A DNA stretch of 34,582 bases from UBA4664 sp038244585 (GTDB lineage: Bacteria > Patescibacteriota > Saccharimonadia > UBA4664). Both the position numbers and the translations under genes were made by a program. Below are positions 23,153 through 31,456 of the stretch, piece by piece. Location: contig JBBRTI010000006.1 of assembly GCA_038244585.1 (NCBI GenBank), forward strand, positions 1 through 34,582. Reading direction: 5' to 3'. The notes below the pieces were generated by a model. That model was not told the DNA's origin. It worked only from the letters and a program-made list of their open reading frames with translations, and made no database searches. Numbering within the stretch: position 1 is the stretch's first letter; the number at the start of each line of letters is the position of its first letter.

Positions 23153-23269
23153 GGGCTATGAATATTGCTTGGATCATCAAGCAATCCTATGCCCGCCGCA
23201 CCAAATCCCGAGAGCGGCCGTTAGGCCAAGCTCTCCGGCCCGCTTCCATGCCACGGAAGCGGGCCTTTC
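23153..23269 (+). ncRNA. Three consecutive hairpins: candidate structured RNA or 3' UTR
   Basis: Hairpin 1 (23153-23194) has a perfect ATTGCTTG/CAAGCAAT core (23164-23171 with 23178-23185) extended by GGGC/GCCC. Hairpin 2 (23210-23235) pairs GAGAGCGGCC with GGCC-aa-GCTCTC around GTTA. Hairpin 3 (23237-23265) is a perfect 11-bp stem followed by TTTCT, an intrinsic terminator. Almost every base is in a stem. It matches no RNA family I recognise (not tmRNA, SRP, 6S or RNase P). Confidence 0.5.
23237..23269 (+). terminator. Intrinsic terminator before serS
   Basis: GGCCCGCTTCC (23237-23247) pairs perfectly with GGAAGCGGGCC (23255-23265), loop of 7 nt, then TTTCT. It separates the 62-aa gene and hairpin region from serS. 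Confidence 0.8.
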
Positions 23270-23294
23270 TCGTGCCAAAATCCCTGCGTCGCGG

Positions 23295-23300
23295 TATACT
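23295..23300 (+). promoter_or_regulatory. -10 of serS-hpf (leaderless type)
   Basis: TATACT ends 9 nt before the chosen serS ATG (23310). No Shine-Dalgarno is present, and the -35 region is weak. Confidence 0.45.
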
Positions 23301-23309
23301 AATGCCATT

Positions 23310-24542
23310 ATGATAGATATTCGCGAACTCAAATCCAATCCTGAACCGTACCGGGCAGCCGCTGCTTCAAAAGGCATCGGTGCCGATTCCATTAATCGCA
23401 TCATCAAACTCGATAACCGCCGTATCGAGTTGCTCGGTAGTGTAGAGGCACTACGCGCGCAGCTCAACGTCAAGGGAAAACCGTCGGCAAAGGAGCTGGT
23501 AACGCTTCAGGCAGCCAAAGTTAAGTTGGCAGCTTTGGACACGGAACTACGTGACGTCGAGACTGAGCTGCATGATGAAAGTTTGATGGTGCCTAACCTC
23601 CTGGCGCCGAACACTCCGGAAGGCGGCGAAGCCGACAGCCGCGAAGAACGCAGCTGGGGCGAGCACCGCACCTTCGACTTTGAACCCAAAGACCATTTGG
23701 CCATTGCTGAAGCCCATGGTTGGGTGGACTTTGAGCGGGGAGCCAAGGTCGCCGGCTCAAAGTTCTACTATGTGCGCGGGCCCTTGGTACGCCTGGAACT
23801 GGCTGTAACCCAACTGGTCTATGATCTGGTGGCCAAACATGGCTTGGAGCCGATGCTGGTGCCTCACATGGTTAATTCACGGGTCCTGGAGGCCACTGGT
23901 TACCAACCACGCGGGGAGGAGCAGCAATCCTACAAAATTGAGGGCGATGACCTGACCCTTATTGGGACGGCTGAGATTCCATTAACCGGTTTCTTCGGTG
24001 ACGAGATTATGCCCGCTGCCAGCCTGCCTACCGCCTTTATCGGCCTAAGCCCAGCCTACCGCCGCGAGGCTGGAGCCTACGGTAAATATTCCAAAGGTCT
24101 GTTTCGGGTCCATCAGTTTAACAAGCTTGAGATGTATGTCTTCTGTACTCCTGAAACCAGCGAAGAGTGGCATCAAAAATTAGTGAAAATAGAAGAAGAC
24201 ATCTGTCAGGCGTTGGAACTACCATATAGATTGGTGCGTATAGCAGCTAAGGATATGGGCGCGCCGGCCTACGAGAAGTACGATGTCGAGTATTGGAGCC
24301 CCATAGAACAGACCTACCGCGAGCTAATGAGCTGCAGTAACGTGACCGACTTCCAATCCCGGCGTCTTAATATTCGTTATCGTGCCGATGACGGCAGCGT
24401 ACGGTTCGTCCATACTTTAAATGGAACCGCAGCTGCGTTCAGTCGTCTGCCCATAGCCTTGCTTGAGAACCATCAGCAGGCCGACGGTTCGATTCGGCTC
24501 CCCAAAACATTAGCTCATTACTATGGAAGCGAGGTCCTATGA
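23310..24542 (+). CDS. serS: Seryl-tRNA synthetase
   Basis: The 410-aa protein is class II SerRS. The start at 23310 (MIDIRELKSNPEPYR) matches the family N-terminus; longer frames from 23169 run through the upstream terminator. The N-terminal tRNA-binding coiled coil (about 25-105) is followed by the catalytic core with motif 2 (PAYRREAGAYGKYSKGLFRVHQF) and motif 3 (NGTAAAFSRLPIALLENHQ; the second Gly of the usual NGSGLA is Ala here). It also supplies Ser-tRNA for selenocysteine where used. It ends in TGA overlapping the hpf ATG. Confidence 0.95.
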   Translation: MIDIRELKSNPEPYRAAAASKGIGADSINRIIKLDNRRIELLGSVEALRAQLNVKGKPSAKELVTLQAAKVKLAALDTELRDVETELHDESLMVPNLLAPNTPEGGEADSREERSWGEHRTFDFEPKDHLAIAEAHGWVDFERGAKVAGSKFYYVRGPLVRLELAVTQLVYDLVAKHGLEPMLVPHMVNSRVLEATGYQPRGEEQQSYKIEGDDLTLIGTAEIPLTGFFGDEIMPAASLPTAFIGLSPAYRREAGAYGKYSKGLFRVHQFNKLEMYVFCTPETSEEWHQKLVKIEEDICQALELPYRLVRIAAKDMGAPAYEKYDVEYWSPIEQTYRELMSCSNVTDFQSRRLNIRYRADDGSVRFVHTLNGTAAAFSRLPIALLENHQQADGSIRLPKTLAHYYGSEVL

Positions 24543-24952
24543 TCCAACTCGACATCACCAGCCGTAATTTTGAGGCCGACGACAAACTTCGCTCCTATGT
24601 GACCGCCAAAATCGGCGAGGTTGAAAAGTATCTGCCGCGCCGTGTCAGGCAAGTCGCAACCGTCAAGGTCAGGTTCGAAGATGATCCTAGCGGCCGTGAA
24701 GACAACCGCTTCGTTTGTGAGGTCGTCATGATGCTTCCCGGCGACACCCTGGTAAGTAAAGAGGGCACCCTCAATATGTACGCGGCCGTCGATATCGTCG
24801 AGGCCAAGCTCAAATCACAAGTTCGTACCTATAAGGACAAGCAGGTCAACGAACCCCGCCGCCTGCGTATGCTGACTCGGCTAATGGGGCGTAAGTCTGA
24901 AACTGACCCTGGTACGCCTTCTCCAGCTCCCGAGATCGAAGAAGCCGCTTAA
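24539..24952 (+). CDS. hpf: Ribosome hibernation promoting factor (HPF/RaiA family, short form)
   Basis: The 137-aa protein has the beta-alpha-beta-beta-beta-alpha HPF/RaiA domain (about 1-105; ITSRNFEADDKLRSYVTAKIGEVEKYL and the basic KDKQVNEPRRLRM stretch), followed by a short Pro/Glu-rich tail. It lacks the C-terminal dimerisation domain of long HPF, so it would silence single 70S ribosomes rather than directly build 100S dimers. The ATG overlaps the serS stop (ATGA). A GC-rich terminator follows. Confidence 0.9.
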   Translation: MIQLDITSRNFEADDKLRSYVTAKIGEVEKYLPRRVRQVATVKVRFEDDPSGREDNRFVCEVVMMLPGDTLVSKEGTLNMYAAVDIVEAKLKSQVRTYKDKQVNEPRRLRMLTRLMGRKSETDPGTPSPAPEIEEAA

Positions 24953-24970
24953 GCAGGTATTTCGTCCGCC

Positions 24971-25004
24971 CCGCCCCGCCAAGGTAATATCCAAGGCGGG
25001 GCGG
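24971..25004 (+). terminator. GC-rich terminator of serS-hpf
   Basis: CCGCCCCGCC (24971-24980) pairs perfectly with GGCGGGGCGG (24995-25004), loop of 14 nt, followed by the weak T-containing GCTATTTAT. The 10-bp all-GC stem compensates for the poor U-tract. Confidence 0.75.
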
Positions 25005-25015
25005 GCTATTTATGG

Positions 25016-25021
25016 TAAACT
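25016..25021 (+). promoter_or_regulatory. Putative -10 of secA (leaderless type)
   Basis: TAAACT ends 9 nt before the secA ATG (25031), right after the hpf terminator. No Shine-Dalgarno and no strong -35. Confidence 0.4.
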
Positions 25022-25030
25022 AACCAACAT

Positions 25031-27622
25031 ATGGCAAATCTGCTTACGAAAATCCTGGGTGATCCAAATGTCCGTGAAGTCAAAAGGGCCCGCGCGGTCG
25101 TCGCCAAGGTAAACAGCTTCGAAGATGACCTTAAGAAACTCACCGACACCGAGCTGGCCGCTCAGACGACTAGTTTCAAGACGCGTCTTCAGCAAGGGGA
25201 GTCGTTGGATGATCTCCTGCCCGAAGCCTTCGCTACAGTACGCGAGGCCGCCGGACGGGCAATCGGCATGCGCCACTTTGACGTCCAGCTAATCGGCGGT
25301 CTCATGTTGCATCAGGGCCGGATTGCCGAGATGCGGACGGGTGAAGGCAAGACGCTGGTCGCGACCTTGCCTTCCTACTTGAACGCCCTAACCGGTAAGG
25401 GCGTTCATGTGGTTACCGTCAACGACTATCTTGCCAGCCTTCACAGTGGGTGGATGGGACGTATTTTTGCCGCCCTCGGTTTGACAACCGGTGTCATCGC
25501 CCATGAAAGTGCCTTCGTATACGACCCGGATTTCGAGTCACAACTCCACCCGGACGACCGCCTCAACCACCTGCGTCCTGTCACTCGAGCCGAAGCCTAC
25601 GCCGCCGATGTCACCTACGGCACTAATAACGAGTTCGGTTTCGATTATCTTCGGGACAATATGGTCGACGATCTGGCCCGCATGGTCCAGCGTCCGCTGA
25701 ATTATGCCATCGTCGATGAAGTGGACTCCATCCTCATCGATGAAGCCCGCACCCCGCTCATTATTTCTGCGCCGGCCCAGGAAGCAACCGACAAATACTA
25801 TGAGTTTGCTAAGTTGGCCGCGGGTTTGAAGCTGGGAGACGACTACACGCTGGATGAGAAGCTCAAGGCTGCCTCGCTCACCGACGAAGGCGTCGAGGCT
25901 ATTGAGCGCATCCTGGGCGTGGACAATGTTTATGAAGCCGGTCGGATCGACGACGTCCATCACATTGAACAGTCTCTCAAGGCCCACGCTCTGTATCAGC
26001 GCGACCGCGATTATGTGGTGCGTGACGGCGAAATCATCATCGTCGACGAATTTACCGGCCGTCTCAAGCCCGGCAACCGCTGGAGCGACGGGCTGCACCA
26101 GGCAGTGGAGGCTAAGGAAGGCGTGACCATCAATCAGGAATCGCTGACACTTGCGACTATCACTTTTCAGAATTATTTCCGCCTGTACGCGAAGCTGTCC
26201 GGTATGACCGGTACGGCCATGACCGAGGCCGAGGAATTCGGCAAGATTTACTCGCTCGACGTCGTCGATATTCCAACCCACCGTCCGATGGTACGCCAAG
26301 ACCTGCCCGACCGGATTTATAAGACCGAGGATGGCAAGTACCGTGCCGTTGCCAAGGAAGTGGCCATCTACCATGCTAAAGGGCAGCCGGTGCTTATCGG
26401 TACTGTCTCCATTCAGAAAAACGAGCTCGTCAGCCATTATTTGAACCAGCTCAAGATTCCGCACCAGGTTCTGAATGCCAAGAACAATGAGTCGGAAGCT
26501 GCCACAATCGCGGCCGCCGGTAAGCGCGGCGCCGTCACCTTGGCCACCAATATCGCCGGCCGCGGTACTGACATCATGCTTGAGGACGGTGTAGCAGACT
26601 TTGGCGGACTAGTCGTCATTGGTACGGAACGGCACGAAAGCCGCCGCATCGACAATCAGCTGCGCGGACGTGCCGGGCGACAGGGAGACCCAGGGCTGAG
26701 CCAGTTCTACGTCAGCATGGAAGACGACCTCATGAGGATTTTCGGCGGCGAGCGCATGCAGTCGATGCTGACCACACTCGGTCTTGATGACGAGACGCCT
26801 ATCGAGAACAAGCTTGTCAGCCGCAGTCTGGAAGGGGCCCAGAAGAAGGTTGAAGGCGCCAACTTTGACACCCGCAAGCACCTCGTGGATTATGACGATG
26901 TCATGAACCGTCATCGTGAGGTCATCTACGCCCGCCGCCGCAAGGCTCTGGCTGCAGAGAGCCTGCGCGATGATATCATCCAAAGCATACGCAACCAGGT
27001 CGAGGCTATGAGGGTTGCCCATACCAACGCAGCAACCAGTGAGCTCGACGTCGCCAGCTTCCGCGCTGCTGTCGACAGTATACTGCCGGTATCCGACGAC
27101 CTGGCGGCCACGCTCCAGGGGGCGCACGCGACTGAAATCGTCGATACCGTAGCTGTTGAAGCTGACGGTCTCTACGACGAAAGGCTGGCATCCTTCGGTC
27201 CCGAAGTGATGCGCGGCGTTGAGCGGTTCACCTTTGTCAACGCTCTGGACCGCTTGTGGATCGAGCATCTGGAAGCAATGGACTCGCTGCGCAACGGCAT
27301 CGGCTTGCGGGCTTACGGGCAGCGCGATCCTCTGGTGGAATACAAGCGTGAAGGGTTCCGTATGTTCAAGCAGCTCATAGGTTTGCTCGAGGCGGAGGTC
27401 GCGACCACTATTTTTAAGGTCAGTGTGCAGCTTCATGACCACGCGCACGCCGAGGCTCCAATTGAGACCGCGCTGACCCGGGCTGCTGAAAAAGCGACTA
27501 CTAGCGGCAGCGTCGACGCCTTGTCGGCACCGAGCGCCGCTGGCTCACGTTCCGAACGGCGTTCCAAGACCGACGTAGTCGGCCGTACCAGTGCGACCAA
27601 AAAACGTAAAAAGCGGCGCTAG
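25031..27622 (+). CDS. secA: Preprotein translocase ATPase SecA
   Basis: The 863-aa motor drives exported proteins through SecYEG. Walker A is GEGKT at 104-108 (MRTGEGKTLVA); the DEAD-like Walker B is VDEVDSILIDEARTPL near 225-240; helicase motifs include TNIAGRGTDIML and RGRAGRQGDPG. The helical scaffold and wing domains follow. The C-terminus is Ala/Ser-rich and ends in KKRKKRR, without the CxCx8C(H/C) zinc site that binds SecB and lipids, so SecB-independent export is likely. murD begins 7 bp after the stop. Confidence 0.97.
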   Translation: MANLLTKILGDPNVREVKRARAVVAKVNSFEDDLKKLTDTELAAQTTSFKTRLQQGESLDDLLPEAFATVREAAGRAIGMRHFDVQLIGGLMLHQGRIAEMRTGEGKTLVATLPSYLNALTGKGVHVVTVNDYLASLHSGWMGRIFAALGLTTGVIAHESAFVYDPDFESQLHPDDRLNHLRPVTRAEAYAADVTYGTNNEFGFDYLRDNMVDDLARMVQRPLNYAIVDEVDSILIDEARTPLIISAPAQEATDKYYEFAKLAAGLKLGDDYTLDEKLKAASLTDEGVEAIERILGVDNVYEAGRIDDVHHIEQSLKAHALYQRDRDYVVRDGEIIIVDEFTGRLKPGNRWSDGLHQAVEAKEGVTINQESLTLATITFQNYFRLYAKLSGMTGTAMTEAEEFGKIYSLDVVDIPTHRPMVRQDLPDRIYKTEDGKYRAVAKEVAIYHAKGQPVLIGTVSIQKNELVSHYLNQLKIPHQVLNAKNNESEAATIAAAGKRGAVTLATNIAGRGTDIMLEDGVADFGGLVVIGTERHESRRIDNQLRGRAGRQGDPGLSQFYVSMEDDLMRIFGGERMQSMLTTLGLDDETPIENKLVSRSLEGAQKKVEGANFDTRKHLVDYDDVMNRHREVIYARRRKALAAESLRDDIIQSIRNQVEAMRVAHTNAATSELDVASFRAAVDSILPVSDDLAATLQGAHATEIVDTVAVEADGLYDERLASFGPEVMRGVERFTFVNALDRLWIEHLEAMDSLRNGIGLRAYGQRDPLVEYKREGFRMFKQLIGLLEAEVATTIFKVSVQLHDHAHAEAPIETALTRAAEKATTSGSVDALSAPSAAGSRSERRSKTDVVGRTSATKKRKKRR

Positions 27623-27629
27623 CCGCCTG

Positions 27630-28937
27630 ATGGCAGAGCGAGTCGTTATACTTGGGTACGGGGTCGAAGGCCGGTCGGCCGCTGCCTATTTTGCCAGTTT
27701 GGGTTCAGAGGTTACAATTGCCGACGCACGGGCAGATACCTCGGTTCCCCGGGGTTTCAAGGCCAAATGCGGCTCCGATTATCTGAGCGGCCTGGACGAT
27801 TATGACGTGGTGGTCCGCACGGCCAGCATCCGTCCCGACAGGTTTGCCGCCTCGGGCCGCGTAACCTCGGCCGTACGAGAGTTCATAGACCATTCTCCGG
27901 CGCCAGTCATCGGCGTCACTGGGACTAAGGGCAAGGGAACTACCTCTACGCTCATCGCCCGCATCTTAGAGGCCGCCGGTAAGACGGTCTGGCTCGGTGG
28001 TAACATCGGCACTTCGCCGCTTGATTTTTTGCCTGAGGTCAAACCGGAACACTTCGTCGTATTGGAATTATCCAGTTATCAGCTAATGGATATGGACAAG
28101 AGTCCTCAGATTGCCGTTTGCCTGATGATTTCGCCCGACCATCTCAATTGGCACACCGATATGGCGGAATATCTGGCGGCGAAGGCAAATATTTTCGCCC
28201 ATCAGCAGCTGGGAGATCGGGCGGTATTTTATTCCCTGGACGAGCAAAGCACAGAGCTCAGCCGGAAATCACCCGCCCGTCGCATCGGCTACGGCGCAGC
28301 GCCCGGTGCCTGCGTCCTCGACGGCACCATCATGATGGGGGACACGCCTGTTATGAAGGCAGCGGATGTCGGCCTGCGCGGTCCGCACAACCTTCAGAAC
28401 ATTTGTGCCGCCATCACGGCGGTTTGGGAAGTTATCGGCGGTGATGTTGCAGCGGTCCGCGAAGCCGTTTCAGGCTTCACCGGTCTGGAACACCGCCTGG
28501 AACTGGTTGGCCGAATACTTGATGTCGACTACTACGATGACTCGTTCGCGACTACGCCAGAAACCGCTATCGCGGCCATACGCTCATTTCCCCAGCCGAA
28601 AGTCATTATTTTGGGCGGATCCGATAAAGGGGCCGATTACGCAGAGCTGGCTAGAGTGGTCGAGGACGAGGGGGTGATTCACACGTTTGTCATCGGCGAC
28701 ACGGCTCCGGCAATTGAGCAGGCGTTGCGCGCCGTTGGGTTTAGTCATATCACTTCGGGCTATGACAACATGGAACAGCTGGTGCGCAATTGCTACGCCG
28801 TGACCGAGCCGGGCGACATAGTTTTACTAAGCCCGGCCTGCGCCTCGTTTGGCCTGTTTACCGACTACAAGGATCGCGGTAATCAATTCGGGGCGACCGT
28901 TAAATACTTGGAGGAGGCATCACGTGGCACAGTCTAA
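27630..28937 (+). CDS. murD: UDP-N-acetylmuramoylalanine-D-glutamate ligase
   Basis: The 435-aa Mur ligase adds D-Glu to UDP-MurNAc-L-Ala. The N-terminal Rossmann domain begins VVILGYGVEGRSAAAY, the ATP P-loop is GTKGKGTT (98-105), and EHRLELVG plus YDDSFATTPETAIAAI mark the MurD C-terminal substrate domain. ATG 27630 is chosen because MAERVVILG fits the family start; the in-frame GTG at 27591 lies inside secA. It follows secA by 7 bp and overlaps the next gene by 14 bp. MurD rather than MurC or MurE is judged from the sequence pattern and length. Confidence 0.93.
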   Translation: MAERVVILGYGVEGRSAAAYFASLGSEVTIADARADTSVPRGFKAKCGSDYLSGLDDYDVVVRTASIRPDRFAASGRVTSAVREFIDHSPAPVIGVTGTKGKGTTSTLIARILEAAGKTVWLGGNIGTSPLDFLPEVKPEHFVVLELSSYQLMDMDKSPQIAVCLMISPDHLNWHTDMAEYLAAKANIFAHQQLGDRAVFYSLDEQSTELSRKSPARRIGYGAAPGACVLDGTIMMGDTPVMKAADVGLRGPHNLQNICAAITAVWEVIGGDVAAVREAVSGFTGLEHRLELVGRILDVDYYDDSFATTPETAIAAIRSFPQPKVIILGGSDKGADYAELARVVEDEGVIHTFVIGDTAPAIEQALRAVGFSHITSGYDNMEQLVRNCYAVTEPGDIVLLSPACASFGLFTDYKDRGNQFGATVKYLEEASRGTV

Positions 28938-29733
28938 TCGCCCAGTAGTCCTGATCACCGGAGTCTCCGGCGGCATCGGCAAGGCCACTGCCCGGCTGTT
29001 CGCTGCCAACGGCTGGTTGGTTGTGGGTACGGTCCGGACCGTTCGGGGCAGATTGGCGGCCGGCATCGACGTCCAGCCGGCCGAAATGAACCGGCCGGCC
29101 GACTTGGCCCGCGTTGTCCACCACATCCAGCGCATCCACGGCCGGCTTGACGCGTTGGTATGTAATGCCGGTTACGGTCTAATCGGCCGGCTTGAGACTC
29201 TGACTTACGCCCAGATGAAGGATCAGCTAGCGACTAATACGCTGGCACCGGCTGAATTGACGCGCCTAGCGCTGCCTATGCTCAGCCAGAGCGGCGGCAC
29301 GGCGGTCGCGGTGTCGAGTGCCGTGGGTCGGACAGGCTTGCCGGGCTACTCACTCTACGCCGCGTCTAAACAGGCTCTGGAAGGCCTTTATGAATCACTG
29401 GCGATGGAGTATGCGGCCGGTCCGATTAGATTCAAGCTGGTGGAGCCGAGCGGGGTTAATACGGCGTTTTGGAGCTCGCTCAAGCGAGGGGATGCCGGAA
29501 GGCAGACCGCAGGCGGACGCACCCGGCCTAAAGAACAGCCGGTCCGGGCCGACCAGGGACTCTCAGCCGATCAGGTTGCCGCGGTCATATATCGTGCCGC
29601 TATCGATCATGGACCCCAGCTGCGCTATCCACTAGGACAGACGCGGCGGATAGATATCGCTAAACGGCTGTTGCCAGGCCGTTTATATCGTCGCCTGCTG
29701 CAGCGACTAATCGGTCAACAGGAGCCATCATGA
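28924..29733 (+). CDS. Short-chain dehydrogenase/reductase (SDR)
   Basis: The 269-aa protein is a classical SDR with the dinucleotide motif TGVSGGIG (12-19), NAG (81-83), the catalytic Ser near 131-132 and YxxxK (Tyr145, Lys149 in YAASK). The substrate cannot be read from the sequence; the family includes oxidoreductases acting on steroids, sugars, acyl chains and aldehydes. GTG 28924 is preferred since GGAGGAGG (28911-28918) precedes it; longer frames lie inside murD. It overlaps murD by 14 bp and the M16 gene by 4 bp, so it belongs to the secA-murD operon. Confidence 0.88.
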   Translation: MAQSNRPVVLITGVSGGIGKATARLFAANGWLVVGTVRTVRGRLAAGIDVQPAEMNRPADLARVVHHIQRIHGRLDALVCNAGYGLIGRLETLTYAQMKDQLATNTLAPAELTRLALPMLSQSGGTAVAVSSAVGRTGLPGYSLYAASKQALEGLYESLAMEYAAGPIRFKLVEPSGVNTAFWSSLKRGDAGRQTAGGRTRPKEQPVRADQGLSADQVAAVIYRAAIDHGPQLRYPLGQTRRIDIAKRLLPGRLYRRLLQRLIGQQEPS

Positions 29734-31013
29734 AACATCAAGTCTCAGAACACGAACTCAGCTGTAAAACCAAAGGCCTGCTCATAGACGTTCCAGGAGG
29801 TGACGTCTTCAATATCTTGGTGCGATTTAATTCGGGATACCAGTTTGCTGACCAGTCGATGTATGAGTTGCCGCACATTATGGAGCACTTGATGGCGACC
29901 CGGACACAGAAATATCCCGGATCGAACGAGTTCATGATCGAGGCCCAGAAAAACGGCGCCATGGTGAATGCCAATACCAGCCCCGATTACAACGGCTATG
30001 TCTATGAATGCGCCGATTTTGAACTCGACCGTATCCTGGATTTGCTCGAAGAACAACTGGTACGGCCGCTTTTTACCCAAGCGGATTTGGATATCGAACG
30101 CAAAAACGTGCGTGAGGAATTGAGCAAATATACCACCGATCATCAGCGAATATGCTCCATTGCATTGAGCGAAAAGGCTTTTCCAGGACAGGTTTTAGGG
30201 TACCAGCCGAGACTGGACCAGCTGGATGGCATAACACTGGCAGCTATTGAAAGCTATTACGACTACGCTTTCAGCGCCTCAAACGCGCGGTTCTATGTAG
30301 CAGGGCCGGTTGGAAGCCGCAGCCAGCTGATACTTGAGCGTTTGAAGCGCATCTTCACTCAGCTTCCTCTAGGGACACCGCTGGTAACCTCTACCGATCC
30401 AGGCCGTAACGTCACCCGGCCAATACTACAACAGCGCGATATCAGCCAGCTCTACTATCGCGTCAGTTTATACAACGAGGAACTTAGTGAGGCCGAACAG
30501 AATTCTCTGTCGCTAATGCGCCTGGTGCTGGTCGGGGGAATGGGCTCACGGGTTAAAGGCGAGGCAAGATCACGTGGGCTGGCATATGCCGTGGGTATGA
30601 TTGCAGGGGCCGGCAAAGGCAACAGCGAGGCAGGCTACACCGGCTTCGTTACGCCAGCGAATGCGGAGGAGTTGTTTGCCGTCATGGTACGCCATACTCT
30701 CGACATCCGGGACGGAGGGCTGACCGAAAAAGAGTTGGATGCCGCGCGCGTACTTGGCATCGGATCCACTAAGCGCAGCTACCAGACAGCCAGTGACATA
30801 CTCAGTTGGTATGTGGGGCCGTACGAGGACGAACGGCGAATAAATGACTTTGACAGCTACCTTGAAGCGCTGAATACAGTTACTGTGGCAGACGTTCAAG
30901 CAATTACTGCTAAAATGACCGGTAAACACGCTCACGGAGTGAGTTTTGTCGGCGATATATCCCTACCTGAGGCCAACAAGCTGGCGGGAATTTTCGCACC
31001 GCTCTGGAACTAA
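29730..31013 (+). CDS. M16 family zinc peptidase (pitrilysin/processing-peptidase-like)
   Basis: The 427-aa protein has the inverted zinc motif HxxEH at residues 49-53 (HIMEH) and the downstream Glu ligand at about 129 (RKNVREEL), then a second, catalytically silent M16 repeat. A single-chain protein of this size equals half of a pitrilysin and would function as a dimer; many bacteria pair such a gene with an inactive partner, which is not present here. No signal peptide is seen, so it probably acts in the cytosol on peptides. AGGAG precedes the ATG, which overlaps the SDR stop as ATGA. Confidence 0.9.
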   Translation: MKHQVSEHELSCKTKGLLIDVPGGDVFNILVRFNSGYQFADQSMYELPHIMEHLMATRTQKYPGSNEFMIEAQKNGAMVNANTSPDYNGYVYECADFELDRILDLLEEQLVRPLFTQADLDIERKNVREELSKYTTDHQRICSIALSEKAFPGQVLGYQPRLDQLDGITLAAIESYYDYAFSASNARFYVAGPVGSRSQLILERLKRIFTQLPLGTPLVTSTDPGRNVTRPILQQRDISQLYYRVSLYNEELSEAEQNSLSLMRLVLVGGMGSRVKGEARSRGLAYAVGMIAGAGKGNSEAGYTGFVTPANAEELFAVMVRHTLDIRDGGLTEKELDAARVLGIGSTKRSYQTASDILSWYVGPYEDERRINDFDSYLEALNTVTVADVQAITAKMTGKHAHGVSFVGDISLPEANKLAGIFAPLWN

Positions 31014-31078
31014 TTACTAACTTTCATAGAAATGCACAGGGCAATGTTACAAACGTTAGCGTAATGGTCACTTTTACA
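31014..31078 (+). other. Spacer after the M16 gene, nothing specific recognised
   Basis: This AT-rich stretch follows the M16 stop and contains no clear terminator. It precedes the promoter of the structured leader. Confidence 0.3.
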
Positions 31079-31107
31079 TTGACTTTAAAGCATAAATGTG
31101 ATAAATT
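31079..31107 (+). promoter_or_regulatory. Promoter of the structured leader and downstream cassette
   Basis: TTGACT (31079-31084), 17 bp, TAAATT (31102-31107), placing the start point near 31114. The first gene begins 343 nt later, so the transcript has an unusually long leader for this window, where most leaders are 0-80 nt. Confidence 0.6.
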
Positions 31108-31113
31108 GAGGTA

Positions 31114-31456
31114 TCGCTCCGGCGAGGGGAAAACAATCACTGGCAAAAGCCCAGTGATCAAGTCTCACCGGATGGTCCTTGATAAGTTGGATAGTCAAAG
31201 GTCACGCAAGTGACCATTTCAAACCAAAATTTAATACCAAACCTGCCCCGCAGGTAGAATTCCGCTGCTGATATTTGCCGCCCAGATATCGGTGGCGGGA
31301 TTCTGCCTGTTGGGCAGAACGCAAGGCACACAAGATGTAGTACTCCCGCCGGCTCCTGCTGGCGGATGAATTGCAATCGCGTGTTGCAGGTACCCCGTAC
31401 CTGCCTCGTGCAAGTGCAGCACTTTGCTGCGCTTCAACCGATGCCGGGAGGCAAGA
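31114..31456 (+). ncRNA. Highly structured RNA leader with at least seven hairpins
   Basis: The first domain nests TCCGG/CCGGA (31118-31122 with 31168-31172), GAG/CTC and a perfect ATCACTGG/CCAGTGAT stem (31136-31143 with 31151-31158). An alternative ATCAAG/CTTGAT pairing (31157-31162 with 31178-31183) would exclude it, as in a switch. Then come GGTCAC-GCAA-GTGACC (31200-31215), ACCTGC/GCAGGT (31241-31255), a 9-bp outer stem 31257-31265 with 31295-31303 holding GATAT/ATATC, TTCTGCC/GGCAGAA (31301-31319), CCGCCGGC/GCTGGCGG (31346-31365), GCAGGTAC/GTACCTGC (31386-31404) and AAGTG/CACTT (31412-31424). No coding frame of quality covers it. I recognise no known riboswitch class. Confidence 0.6.

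Noticed and set aside
23169..23309. Longer SerRS beginning at 23169
   Set aside because: The extension crosses a strong terminator and the family N-terminus starts at MIDIREL (23310).
25538..26464. Long minus-strand frame opposite secA (308 codons), and a similar one at 26609-27448
   Set aside because: These mirror the codon pattern of secA; they show no domain, promoter or ribosome site.
31118..31183. Cobalamin, c-di-GMP or c-di-AMP riboswitch
   Set aside because: The conserved core sequences of those classes are not present, although the fold is switch-like.
31241..31404. CRISPR array or integron attC sites
   Set aside because: The hairpins differ in sequence and spacing, with no direct repeats and no cas or integrase gene.
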